A program made the position numbers and the translations under genes. Source: Cyprinodon diabolis (taxonomy: Eukaryota; Chordata; Actinopteri; Cyprinodontiformes; Cyprinodontidae). From it: a DNA stretch of 64,000 bases. Location of the stretch: NCBI GenBank assembly GCA_030533445.1, contig CM060083.1:31823666-31887665 (forward strand). The letters are read 5' to 3'. Positions 13,531-26,103 of this stretch are shown here, piece after piece. Position 1 is the stretch's first letter. Each line of letters starts with the position of its first letter. The notes beneath the pieces were generated by a model that did no database searches, had not been told where the DNA came from, and worked only from the letters and a program-made list of their open reading frames with translations.

Positions 13531-16500
13531 ATAGACTCAGAAGCCACAAACAAACATCTCTTTAGCAGCTCTTCATCACTTTGGCTAAAAACGATGAAGA
13601 GCAAGCTTGCTTTTTGAAAAATAGACATACTAACAAATGCATGTTATAGCATTTTCTCCACTGACCATTTGCACTGAATTTCCAAAATAAAAATGAACTC
13701 TATAGATTTTTGTAATATATTTTTTAAGTGGGAATTTATTAAGATTATTTTCTGAACTAGCTCTATAAGGACTGAAGTTTTTTTATACAAAATAAATTGT
13801 AAAAAATATAAATCTTTTGTCATTTTTTGAAGTCGTATATTTTTTAACATAACTAAAAATATCAGCAAACTGTTCTAGATATTTATTTTCTTTCTCCCTT
13901 TTTCTTTTTCCTTTTTTTTATTTTTTTTTTTATAAAAGGTCACATTGTTTGCGGCTCTAAATTAGTTTTTATTAACAGGACTTAAGTACATTTTTATTCC
14001 ATTTCCAAAATTAACTCTAATTATAACAAACATATATTTTTTGTCCTTTTAAAAGGGAACAATGTTGTTTTTTAAATTAATTTCCCCTGAAAAATATGTC
14101 ATCAACCTATTCTCTTCTTGCTTTTCTATTTCCTTCATTAAATATGAAGGAAACAAATATGAAATGGCAAAGTGGTTATTTAAAAGGGACAAATCTCCAG
14201 TTGTAGATATCTATTAAATAGCGGCTATTTTTTATTTTTATTTTTTTAAACAGGTGACATAATGTTTGTGGCTCTAAATTAGTTAAATAGCTGAGCAATT
14301 CTCAGAAATTGTTGTTTATATTATAAGGTGGGAAATAAACGGCTTAAAGGAAACAGTTTTAACTAATCAAAAAAAAAAAAAAATCTTCATTGTCAATGTG
14401 AGCTGATCAAGGATATTTTAGTGAGGTGCAGATTTTTGTTTGCCTCTCTGATCCTTCAGCCATCTAGAGTGTGTTGACCTACTGATTAGCAGACATATTT
14501 TAAAGAACAAAAGGTCCCTAGAGAGCCTAGAACAAGAGGATCACCCCATCCTTGGCAGGTTCCACGCTGATCCGTTTTGTGACAGATTCCTAGAGGCAGC
14601 GTTCACCTTTTCACTGTCTATTTTTGGCCTCTCCTCCTCCTGCTCTTCAGGTATCTCTTTGCTTTATTCAACATAAAGCCAATCAGAGCACTGCCCTCAT
14701 ATCATTTCTGGAATCTTGAATCTAATCTGAATGTGCGGTAGGGCATGTGAAGTCAGTTGTTGACCCTTGATTTTCCTTGACTTTGTCCTCTTCTAATCCT
14801 ATTGTGGCTTTTCTGTACTTACAGAGACTATCAGCAGCTTGACTAAAGAGACAAAGGATGGAAGGTAGTAAGTTATTATTCATCAGGGTCATTACTATTT
14901 ACCCAGTGGATTAGTGAAAACTCTGACCCCCTTCACGGTAACGATACAAACATAAACACAGCAGCTTGATAAATAAAGAGGTTTTGTAATGTTATATATT
15001 GGTTAAATTTGATCATAATGATTAAAATGAGCAATTAGACCACAAAGCTTTCCAGGTAAGCTCTGTAATGCTCTATGTTGTGTCTGTATTACAGCCAGCG
15101 TTGATCAAGATGATCCCTGTGTCTGAATTCTTTGTCTTTGGATTTACCTGGATGCTCCTGGGGTTGGTTGCATCATCGCTCAGAGCTTTAGTTGTTTTGA
15201 TTTGCTAACGAGGGCTGAAGGCGCACAATGCCTGCTAGTCAGTACAAGATCCTCATAAGTTGAACACAGATTCCTTCAGTCCTATCAAAGAGCGTTATTA
15301 ACGTTTTATTAAAGGGATTCTGTCTTTACTCAACGACGGGGGAAACTAAATGGAAAAATAGAGTAGCAGCCCTTAACTAATGGAAGTAATTGCCTTCTTC
15401 TTTTCACTTTATGAAGAAGTTTTTGGTGTGAGAAAAAACTGACATATTTAATCAAATAATTGAATAATATTTTAGAGAGAAACACTGTCTATAGAAGCAT
15501 GAAGTATTAGGATATTGGTCACCTAATTTAACTTAATGAGGTTTACATGTGTTCTTAATCACCATTTATTACCATTGAATTATTTGATGTCCTTTATTTC
15601 ATTGTGCTTGCATAGCTGTTATAGTTATTTACATTTCTTATCAGATTTCTGAGGCTCAAACAAACACTGTTTAAAATGCATCAGATGGACTGAGAAACCC
15701 CTCTGGTGGCCACATATACAACCATTCATATATCAAAGGTCACTGCTTTTTATGTTTCATAGCTCAACCATAGTGGAAATCACTAGTTGGAGTATTCACT
15801 TGGTCATTTTGATATATCTGTCTTAGGCTTCGAAGACATGCGCTGTTTAAATAGATCAAATATTCTTTAAGACATGCTTCTATGTAAAGGTGTGGAGATG
15901 AAACTAAAGGAGAATTGTTTATTGTGAAAATAGAAATATTTCCCAGTCTCTGCCAAACAGAATGATGTCAAAAGCTGTGGTTTTAATACTCCTTAAAGCA
16001 GGTCAGTGCTTAAATGTGTCAGTCATCCGGAACGTTGCAGGCTTTCTCTGACCAGTCAATACATTGTGTTAACCATTCATTATAGACAAAAATCCATTGT
16101 TATAATATTAAGTTTAATACAGACTTGAGCTATTTCTCTCTATGTTTCTCACCTCACATGCAAGAAAACCATTAAAAGTCTCATACAGTTAGATCTTTCC
16201 AAGTAATCTATGGCAACTCTAGATATGTTATCAAGTGTAGTCGCTGTGATAGGAGCATGAGTTCAAGTTTTGTTGCTAAACTGCATGGCTTTTAATCCTG
16301 TAATGAAAGCCTCTTTGTCCCACGCTCAGCTCTTGAGCAATACCTTAGCTATCACTGCTGCAGTGGGAGGAGTTTCCACTCAGCAACTACTGAGCTAATG
16401 GCCTTGTTTCATACTACTAAATAGACACAAAAGTAGTAAATAAAAGTTCATAGAATGGATGTTCTGGGTTTCGTTGTTAAAAAAAGGCCTAAAATGCCTA

Positions 16501-17532
16501 TTTAGCCTGTCTAGTCCAGCTTTTTCAATCCTCTGGTGTAGTATGACCAATTAGAAGTTGAGCAAAACCATGATAGGAAAGGAAAAATCTAAAGAGATTT
16601 TAAATGCTAGTAAGGATTATGATGATGATTACCCATCTGTTATGGGTATGAAGACTGACAATCATAGAAAGTAAAGCCATCAGCACTTAAGTAAGTTAAA
16701 TATAACATGTGAGTTCTGCTCAGCCAAGAGAATGCCGCCTAAGATACAGTTTTTGTTCCCTGGAATGAGTTCTTTCCGCTCACATATCCTAAACTCACCT
16801 CAAGCATCTTCTTTTCAGGAATTCTTGGCATCTCTGATTGCAGCTAAATTCAAATTGGACACCTGATCAGAGGGAACAGGACCAAGACTGCCTGCTGAGA
16901 TTTAAACTGGAGCCAGTTTCACCTTTTTTATCTCTTTTATTCAGTCCTGAATCCATTGGTAGCAGTTTATTTCCAAAAAAAAAAAAAAAAATCCACCAGA
17001 CAAATTATCTGTATGTGTTTGTTGCTAAGGTTAAGTCCTCCTTTGTAACATCCCTTCTCACTGATATGACCTGTTTCTTATCAATGTTTTTCCCATTTGA
17101 GGCATTTGTACCAAATCAAGGAAAAGGAGCACCTGCTTGTCGGTTTTCAGAAAGGTTTTTGTGACTTTGTCACTCCTCATCAAATGCATTGTTTTTCTTT
17201 CTCCTGTGTGGTGGAGCTTCAAGCTCTCCAGTCACTAGATAAACCCTAATTCTACATCTATCTCCTTAGACAGTCTGATTAGCATCGCGTCACAGAAAGG
17301 GGAAGTAATCCGGGCCCAGGAATAGAGCCACAGTAGAGATGCTCCACAGCCACCATGTGTCCATTGGTAATCCGCTCTTAAATAACTCTGGGGCAGGGAC
17401 AGAGTGTGGGAGCCCAGACAGGGAAATAACAGCAGTCAGTGTCCCCTTGTCCCTCGGACACACAGCAGTCAGGGCAGGAGAGGGATTCAGCATCCAAGGC
17501 TCAGATTGTGAGAGGAAGCTTCCTCAGTCAGG
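13531..17532. other. Intergenic upstream of the PLP-fold gene; no gene recognised
   Basis: AT-rich. Two related segments ending GGCTCTAAATTAGTT lie near 13937-13965 and 14252-14284, a small local duplication. A 40-nt segment at 14825-14864 is bracketed by an AG acceptor and a GTAGTA donor and could be a non-coding 5' exon, with no further support. The promoter of the downstream gene probably lies near the right edge, but no TATA box or CpG island stands out. Confidence 0.4.
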
Positions 17533-20500
17533 ATGAACTTTGCTGCCCAGTTATTCTACACCAGCTACCTGAGCGAGCGACTGGAACGTTTGTTCTCACC
17601 AAGACCTGCGATTAAAGACAGCGAGGAAAATGACCCCTTCTGGGAGAGGTGGGAATTAGCAACATATAGAGACCCAGACCCCTGCCCTCCTCACATCAAC
17701 CCTTTAGCCACATATCTGCTCTAAAATACAAAAATCTTGTGCAACCAGAACAAAAACAATCAGCTCTTCTTCTATTTTTATCTTCCCCTTGTTGTCCCTT
17801 CATCCCAACTCTTCATGCCCTCCTACTCCTCAAAATCCCATCTCTCTCTTTGGCTTCATGGGGGATTTTGAATGATTTGCTTTAAAGGTAGAGGTATTTG
17901 AAGAAGTTTTGCATTTAGAAACTCTAAATCTAACCAGCAAGGAAACTACAAATCTGCAAGGAAGATATCAGGCTCTGCCAAAACTGCCTCCTTATTAATC
18001 TAAATTAGCTCTCACAGAAAAAGCTTGTTAAGGGTAATTTAGGACAAGAAAAAGTGGATGATGTTGATAAAAGCCTGCTTGGTTGAATCGCCTCCTTCAC
18101 TTGTTTTGCTTCATCGTCATTCTTAAAATAAGCTACTGTTCACTTCTTCATCTCATTGTTTACTTCTTTGATGAAGTTCTTTCAGGTCGCTGGGTTTTTC
18201 TTCTCCTTTCTTTGGTGCTTTTTTTATTGAATCCCTCCCTTGAATCAAAGATCTTCTAACACAGGTGCAGATTTGGACTTTTTCCATAGTCCCATTCACA
18301 ATAATAAGGACATTCTGCTTCATCTAAAAATAATGGATAAAATGGGGGGGGAGAATGGTAATGGATTTGTGAGACCAGGTGAAAGGTGAATGTGTTGCTT
18401 ATAATAGATCATGCTGAAAGAAATGGAGCAGGGTGATGTCTGCAAAGGGCTGGTCTTACAAGAGATTTGTCCAAGAGAGCAGCTCCACCTGGTGGCTGTC
18501 TACCGAAAAAAAAATATATATCTACTAAATGCATTTTGATTTGTTTTAGTGCCAAAGCATATTAATGTAATGCACTGTAGGTAATCCTTTACATTGCAGA
18601 AAGCCTTCTCTCTGAATTACATTTAGAAGTATGCATCCAAAAAACAGTCTGAAGCTGGTTTGTTTAATGTCCTTCAAGAAATGAGAGTATGGAGCAAAGT
18701 GAAACAATTCAGATTCCTTTTCCCATCTTGTGTCTATTTTCCGAGCTATTATAAATCAAACTGTCCTGCCTTCAGTCCTAAATTGCCATTTAATTTGCAT
18801 CTTGCAATAGAGGAGCAAACGAACCAATAAATCATAAGAAGGCTCATCGATGTAATCCGTCACGGTTAAAGCTGCTCATCCCAGACTAGAAAATGGCATC
18901 TAGGAAGGACTTTATTGTGGCTCTATTCACTTCTTGAGGGCGATTCTCTTTCTTCTAAATCTGGAAATCTCAGAAATATAAATTTTAGGAGTCTTAGGAT
19001 GGTGTTTGTTTTAGAAAGCCTAGAAGTTAACATGGAAGCTAGCTTTCCTGATTGTTCCTACACTGAAAAAAATCCAAAATAAGTGCATTTGTTCTTGAAT
19101 TGAGGAGATAAAAGAGACATATTGCCAATGGAACAAGACAACTTAGGTTTAAAATAAGAAAACACAATTACATTGTCTTATTTCAAGTGCATATTATCTA
19201 ATTATCTTATTTTAAGAGTAAAAATACTCATACCATTGGCAAATTATCTCATTTACCTACTCAAATCAAGGGTAAATACACTTAATTTGAGAAAATTTTA
19301 CTTATTTCTAGATCTTTTTCTACATTTTTGCAGTGTACAGAGGAAATTTATGATGATTCTTTTTCTGATTTCCATCATGAGGATCTTTCCTTATTAATTA
19401 ATTATTATTAATTATTGTTTTTTTTTTTTATCTGGGTTGCAAAACGATGAAGCGAATTCCCAAAACAGGAATGAAAAAGAGAACGTGTACTTAAAGGAGA
19501 GATAAGTTCTACAATTCATAGGTCAGTTAATGGTGACCAGAAATGTTCTAATTAGACAGAACTACAACGTTTGACAAAAAGTGGAACTGTGACAAAAAAA
19601 GACTAGAGGAGGATCCAAGTTCTCTTATCGACATTTATTTAGTGACAAGAAACAAAATCACCAAGACTCCCTGCTGGAGAACTGTGTCACAGGTGATTGC
19701 TGACCTACAATCACAGGCAAAAACATCTACAGTTTGATGAAATCTGCTGAGACCTAAATTACACCAGACTAGACATAGATTCAGCCCTTTGGAAACCAAA
19801 CCAAAATAGTAATCTATTATGCAGCCTGTTTCTGTTCTAACAGCCCGGGAACCTAGTTTTAAGGCATAGTACAATTAAGTCAGTTCTGGTAGCACCTTCA
19901 CCCTTGGGTCTTTCATCAATATAAGGTCAATACCTAAAGTCAAATGAAAGCGCACTGGTTAGAATCCACCTTCTCTCAGGGCCTCCTCAGTCCTCTGAAC
20001 TGTATCCAAGGGAAAACACAAATGGTGAACTGAAGGGGTGAGAGGAACCGGTCTACCCCCACACTCTTTAAGGCCTCTTTTAGGGATTTAGTCTACAGAT
20101 CTCAGCTTCTAATGAGTTTGTTTACCTTAAGTTTTCATTGATTTAGTGACAACAACAGATATCACTGATTATTCTGTTAAGGACAGTTAGACATGAACGT
20201 TATACCCTACCCTATGTTTTTGTTTTTATTATTTTAGAGAAGAATTACGTCTGGGTCCCAGTCAGCCTGGCACATCTTACAAACCCGTCTGTAACGGCAC
20301 CGTGGGCCGCCGATCTACTCTCATCGAACCAGAGCGTCTCAAAGACTTTGGCGAAGAGGAACTTCTCAATGGAGATGTTAGGTTCTACGAAACCAAAGTG
20401 GTTGCAGCTCCTGAAATAAAGCTCATGGATCCCCCGAAAACCAGAAGAATGAGTGAGTTCAGGACCGTTCCCAGACCTCCAGTTCAGTATCTACGCTTTG

Positions 20501-23500
20501 AGGACATCAGTGCAGCAGCCTTCAGGATCCAGTCGGTGATACAGAAAACACCTTGCACGGTATGAGCCACATGTGGGCCATGGTGGGGAAATAATATCTA
20601 GGAAATAATAGTACAAAATAGTGCAGTGTAGCCATCTTCCACGATGAAGTGAATGAATTACAAGAACAACAACCAAAAGATATATCTTCTTAATTTGAGT
20701 CTACAAGCTGCTGTGTTCTTATCCCCTAACCAAAAAAACTGTTTATACTGAATCTGATTTCCTTTTTGGATAGATAAAGAAATTTGAAATTGAACCTTTT
20801 AAGTGCTATATGAAACCAACATCAATGAACTAAATTAACAATTGTATTTTTTATAGTATTCCAGGCTTTCCAAACAGTATGGGATGGAGATCTTCCTGAA
20901 GAAGGAGCATCTGCACTACACGGGCTCCGTGAAGGAGAGAGGAGTGCTGTACCTGCTCACCTCCCTCACACAGGTAGACACTAACCACATGGAGGTTTAG
21001 GCAGATGGCAAGACCCTATTCGGTTGGTCTTGGTGCAGCTGTGATCTGCAGCTGACCTGTACGTCTGTTAGTGACGGTGATGATAAAAGAGAGTATGTTT
21101 GTGTCCCTCCAGGAGCAGCAGAGGAAGGGTGTGATCGTGGCCACTGACTGTAGCTTTTCCATGGCTGTGGCTCACCATGCAGTGGAGCTGAAGATTCCAG
21201 TGTTCGCCATCATGCCGTCAAGCTGCTCTTCTCCACGACTGCGCACCTACAGGGACTACGGAGCGATGGTCATCTCGTACGGCGGCACCAACCATGACTC
21301 CCAAAACCACGCCAGACATCTGGCCAAAGAGAACGGATACCTTTATCTGGAAGAGTGAGACTCAACATGTTCATATCAAAATTGCCAATCAAACTCTAGA
21401 TGTTATAATTCTGATTTTCATTAATATGAGTTAGTATTCAGTTTTGTAACAGAAAATATTTTTTTATTTATTTCCAGAGATGAAAATGCAGCTTATCTAG
21501 CAGGACTAGGAACTGTGGGGATGGAGATCTTTGAGCAGGTTCCCAAAGTGGAAGCAGTGATTCTTCCTGCAGCAGGACAGTATGAACTTCTAGCCAGCAC
21601 TGCTGCAGCCATCAAACACCTCAACCCTCAGACTATTGTTATAGTAAGTATACATAAAAACTCAGTCATTACTACTCTTTCTTCCTATTTTTGCATTAAT
21701 GCACTGCCACTTATTAATGTATCTCCATTTTGGTTTACTTTCCATTTTTTAAGGGTTTACCTGAACGAAAACCTTTTTAGAAAGTAAAACCCGAAAGACA
21801 TTATTAGCATACAATATGTAAATGGAAGCCTTAATGGGATTAAGGTTCTCCTTTCCACAGTCTGCCTTCTACCTGTATGATATCACCTTGTACTCATACA
21901 CAATGGATAATTCCAGTCTGACTGATGAGTTTTCTTCAACAGGGAATTGAAACAGAAGGCTTCCCTCTACTGCTGCAATCCCTAAAAACAGACGGCCCAA
22001 TCAAAGACATGCACGGCAACCCCAATAAGAAACTGTATGGCGGTAAGATCCCTTTATCTCTGGGTGCTTTAATGAAAACCTGGACTGTGACGCATTCATG
22101 GTTTGTTGGATGTGTTGAGTCACAGCTATGGGAAAAAAGGGATATTCTCTGTTCATTAATGCTATTAGAAATTATTATATTATTTACATCCCAAAAATTC
22201 ACTGCTTAAAGGTATAGTGTAGGATTTATGCGCATTTTTGAAACTTAAAAAAAAATGCACAACCTTGTACCCGCTCCAAAGAGGGAACGCCTATTAAACG
22301 CATGCAAGAGCATACACCAGCCCATTTCTCCTCATGCACGCTCTGTTCGAAAGTTGCTGTTTGCATCACTCATACAGGCTTACTTTCCAAAAGAAGATTT
22401 GCAAGTTTTCCACTGTCAGATTCACCACCGGTAAGTGAAAATGGGGATGAGCTCATAGGACGGCCTTACGTAAACATATCAACAGAATGAATGACAATTA
22501 GGAGGACCACTTATTTTTGATGATCCACCCGGAAAAAGAACATCTTCCATTATACCTTTAAGGAGCCCACTTTAGAGGCAAACGCTCTTTTTCATCAGTC
22601 TAAACCCTGGAGCGAAATAGTCTGAACCTTGATCCATTACAATACCTTTATTTCTTTCTTCTTGAGCCATTTTGTTGTAGATATGCTGCTATGTATGAGA
22701 TCATCATCCTATTGATAAAACACACTAGGCCAAGTGCCAGTCAACGTGTGACTCATGAGCAATTCACTATACAAAGAGTAAATTGTTGAATCAAAGGTGT
22801 CTTGAACCTGCGGCGGCAAAATCAGCCCTCATCATCAGCCCTCCTCCTCTGTGTTAAACAGTTGCTGGACTAAGAGGTACATGATCCCTGTACCTTGGTC
22901 TCGGATATGTACTTTTGTCCTAGTGTCTTCATTCAGACTTGTCGTTCTTATAAAAGGATTAATTTCAGATCACTAGGAGATGCCGTTTTATTCCTACCCA
23001 GTTTGACATATGGCAACAAATAATTGTTGCTTCTAATCTTTTAGTGATACCTTAATGCAAAACTCATCAAACTACCCTTTTTGTCACCTTGAGTTATTAA
23101 TCCTCTTTTCCCATCACTGTAGGACAAATCAAGAACATAAATGCTATTTTTTTTCCCCAAAAACTTTCTTTTACACTATAATCTTGTTTTTCCTAGATTT
23201 TACTGAGCGCTCGCTTGGGGAAAATACCTTCCAGTTGGCCAAGAAACTGATTGACAAGATTATACCTGTCAGGTACAGGCAAGATTGTTACTCCTTAAGA
23301 CATTAACTCAAAAAAGTGTAATTCCCAAAATATCTTAGAATAAAGAATATTGTCCCCGTTGAGATTTTTAAGTTCTCACCTGGCTAACTCACAGTATATT
23401 TGAGCTTCACATGAGTCTGATGTTTGTGTTCTCAGTGAGGAAGACTCTCTGGTGGCCATGCTGCGATTTCAGGAGGTAGAGCACTCCACAGTGGACACTG

Positions 23501-25738
23501 TGGGAGCCATGGGACTGGCTGCCATATTGGCAGGGCAACTACCAGAACTGAGAGGGAAAAAGTGGGTCGGATATTTTTACATTGTTGGGGGGAAAAAACT
23601 GTCAGAGAAGAAACAGTTCAGCAGTTGGCTTATGCTCTATTTATCAGTTTTGGTAAAAGTCTTTTTGAGAACAGAAGCCTAATTGAAGTTTGACCAACAT
23701 GACACTCTGGTGTTTTAACATTGTTGGCAGCAGTAATTCTTTTGGATACAGCTCAAAGTAACCTTCCTCTCTCTGCTTCAGGGTGGTTGTTTTGGTGAGC
23801 AGTGCTAACATGGAGCCAGACCTGCTGAGGCAGTGTGTGGACCGAGCTTTGGTGTTGGACGAGCGGGTCAGTAAGTTCTCTGTGCAGCTGGGAGAATGGC
23901 CAGGAGACATGGCCAAGCTGCTGGACGTACTGTCCAGAGAGGACGTCAGGTAGGGACAGGTCTTCTGTTTCAGAATCTGTTCCCTTTTTGATGCCATCTT
24001 TCACTTCCTGATACGTTTTCTTTCTTTCTTCTCATAGATTATTGGATGTCTGCCATCGCAGACACAGTGACAAGTCAGATGTCTTCAAAGCAAAGGTAGA
24101 CAGATCATTTCTTACTTGTCCTCCTCCTCCTAAAAGGGAGCAATCCTGATTAGAAGCAATGATCTAGTAATTTTAACAAATTATAAGCAAATATATAATC
24201 TCTTGGTGCTGGCAAAAAAACAAAAAACAAAAAAACACTGGGGTCTCTTAAGAATGACCAAGTGAATGAGTTTTTTTTTTACTTGCACACTGCAAAAAAT
24301 GTAAATCTAAATAAGTCATTTGTTCTTACAATAAGTCCTTTTTTTCTTGGATTGAGGAGGTAAGTGAGACACTTTGCCAATGGAACAAGACAATTTACAT
24401 TTAAAATAAGAAAAAAACAATTGCATTGTCTTATTTCAAGTGCATAATATCTAATTATCTTAATTTAAGTGTTAAAATACTCATTCCATTGGCAAATTAT
24501 CTTATTTACTTGCTCAAATTAAGGGTAGATACACTTGATTTAAGACATTTTTACTTAATTTCATATTATTTTTGCAGTGCAATATCAAATTATCCTCCCA
24601 ATTAGGTTTTAGAAAGAGATGAAGTACCAAACAGCTGTGTTGAAGGTACTTAATGACATTATTGTTGCTATGGTTAAGAAACAATATTGTACGCCTCTTT
24701 TTATAAGTTTGTGAAAAGCATTTGATACTATGGAAAATGAAACGTCGACTTTCCAGAGCCATCTGTTGCTTGCTTCAAAACTATTTCAGCAGTCTACAAG
24801 GGAGTGCCACAGAGATCGATATTAGGTCCTCTTCTATTTTATAATTTATTTAAATGAACTGAAAAACAATGTCTGATGCTAACATCCATTTTTACGCAGA
24901 TGACACATTTATTTATAGCACTAAGACAATTGAACTTTTTCAGAAAGCCTTTGTTTCACTAAAATGCTTTTTTCAAATATAAAACCATTAAATCTAATGT
25001 TTTCATTATTGATAGATCTTTACTGATGTTTTTATAAGCTATATCATTAATGCAAAATCTACTGAAAAACAGAAAATCGTTCCTGCAGTAGTTTAACTCA
25101 ATTTTTTACTCAATGAGCATCCACCATGACATTAAATCATATTTACAAATTTGATCACTAATTTTTACCACGGCTCAAATGTGGACAAACGTAGTGGAAA
25201 GTTTACAAACTTCCCAAGATCCAACTTGGTCTGGCTCTGCTCCACCCCACCAAATTTAAAATGTTTACATGAAAGCTTTTTCAGTACTTTCACTGGCTTT
25301 GTTAAAACCTGTTCCTCTTGGATCATACCTATTCCTGAGAGCTGTTTAAAAGTAGTCATATTGCATTTTGGTTCTCCTTTTTACATTAATATCAATATAA
25401 AGTTGTGAGTACTAATAAAAAAGTAGCATAACATTGTTTTCCAGGACTCCAACAGCCTTACTTAATTCAAATTTTAAAAACCTCTCTTTTTAACCTCTGG
25501 GATCATTATCATTGCCTCTGCACCCCAGAGTAATTGCTTTGTTTATCCACTGGCTGTCAAAAGGTGAAAGGTCATGGATGATAAACCGGTGGCCCATGCA
25601 TACTGCTTGCCCTAAATTACGTGTCTGCTGTCCTCACAGGTGGAATGTGTGGTGGAAACCCAGGATAAGACACAAAGTACTCAGCTACGCAAGACGCTGA
25701 ATGAGCGCTACCCTTCGATATGCTGGCTGGACCGGTGA
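17533..25738 (+). CDS. Divergent PLP-fold (threonine dehydratase/serine racemase-like) protein with C-terminal ACT-like region, 529 aa, 11 exons
   Basis: Exons: 17533-17648, 20238-20559, 20857-20973, 21113-21354, 21478-21643, 21943-22042, 23197-23272, 23436-23561, 23782-23949, 24038-24095, 25640-25738. All have AG/GT borders; phases join without a break to 1590 nt ending in TGA. Residues 1 to about 125 are an extension with no recognised domain. About 130-445 follow the fold-type II PLP layout: GSVKERG (169-175) matches the lysine motif SFKxRG, with K172 the expected Schiff-base lysine; VSSAN (427-431) matches the C-terminal SGGN strand. Two hallmarks are lost: SSGNH is replaced by DCSFS (197-201) and the GGGG phosphate loop by AAGQYE (297-302). 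About 453-529 look ACT-like (EWPGDMAKL near 460). Family members deaminate or racemise serine/threonine in the cytosol; with this site, activity is doubtful and a regulatory or altered role is possible (inference). Exon 1 is the least certain part. Confidence 0.87.
19061..19335. mobile_element. CACTG-ended foldback MITE in intron 1 of the PLP-fold gene
   Basis: It starts CACTGAAAAAAAT and ends TTTTTGCAGTG, and the two arms (AACAAGACAA... against ...CATTGTCTTATT) are largely complementary, so the element can fold on itself. A TA dinucleotide flanks both ends. A second, clearly related copy sits in intron 10 of the same gene. CACTG ends with a 2-bp duplication fit EnSpm/CACTA-type non-autonomous elements, but that assignment is inference. 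Confidence 0.75.
22206..22561. mobile_element. TTAA-flanked MITE, copy 1 (intron 6 of the PLP-fold gene)
   Basis: The element runs from TTAA+AGGTATAGTG to TATACCT+TTAA, so TTAA bounds both ends and a short inverted repeat (AGGTATA) lies inside it. TTAA duplication is used by piggyBac and Kolobok-type transposons. The internal blocks 'gcccatttctcct', 'aggacggccttacgt' and 'ggaggaccacttatt' recur in the same order in a longer copy at 59151-59820. Confidence 0.85.
24288..24579. mobile_element. CACTG-ended foldback MITE, second copy (intron 10 of the PLP-fold gene)
   Basis: It opens CACTGCAAAAAATG and closes TTTTTGCAGTG, with the same internal landmarks as the 19061 copy (CCAATGGAACAAGACAA, TCTTATTTCAAGTGCAT, CCATTGGCAAATTATCT). 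A CA dinucleotide flanks both ends, consistent with a 2-bp target duplication. Confidence 0.8.
24600..25500 (+). pseudogene. Degenerate LINE reverse-transcriptase fragment in intron 10
   Basis: On the plus strand, broken frames carry reverse-transcriptase landmarks in the right order: an S-x-KAFDT-like segment near 24705-24735, a GVPQRSILGPLLF-like segment near 24800-24840, and a frame-shifted F-Y-A-DDT-like segment near 24890-24905. Stops and frameshifts separate them, so no product is possible. Left and right limits are approximate. The family (Rex1/jockey-like or other) was not resolved. Confidence 0.65.
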
Positions 25739-26097
25739 TCTAAACACTACAAGCACAAACCACAAGGCAAAGAAAAAAACATGAAATGTGGAAAAGCCTG
25801 GAATGGATTCCTAACATATCCTTAACATCAACCAACCTTATAAAAATCTTGCTCACAGTCGGGCTGTGAGATTATAGAGCAGTTCTTAACCTAAAATACA
25901 TTTACTACAGTTGTTCTGTGGGGACTGGACTGGATCTAGCGCTCATCGGAGTTATACTCTTAAATAGCTGCAGGTTAGTATAAGTATAGGCCCACAAGTG
26001 CAACAAATAAAAAAGTATATATATATTTCTAAATGCTGTACATACTTGTATATTTATATAATCCCAGTGTAGAACTGTCCAAGAGAGAAACTCTCAA

Positions 26098-26103
26098 AAT
26101 AAA
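26098..26103 (+). terminator. Polyadenylation signal of the PLP-fold gene
   Basis: An AATAAA about 360 bp after the TGA stop is followed within 30 bp by GT/T-rich sequence (TGTTATTGTGTCTG), the usual arrangement for cleavage and polyadenylation. Another AATAAA near 26008 is a possible alternative. Confidence 0.65.

Noticed and set aside
14825..14864. 40-nt AG...GT bounded segment containing ATGGAAG
   Set aside because: Splice-like borders alone are common by chance. Its phase-1 ATG would need an acceptor before 17533 that I did not find.
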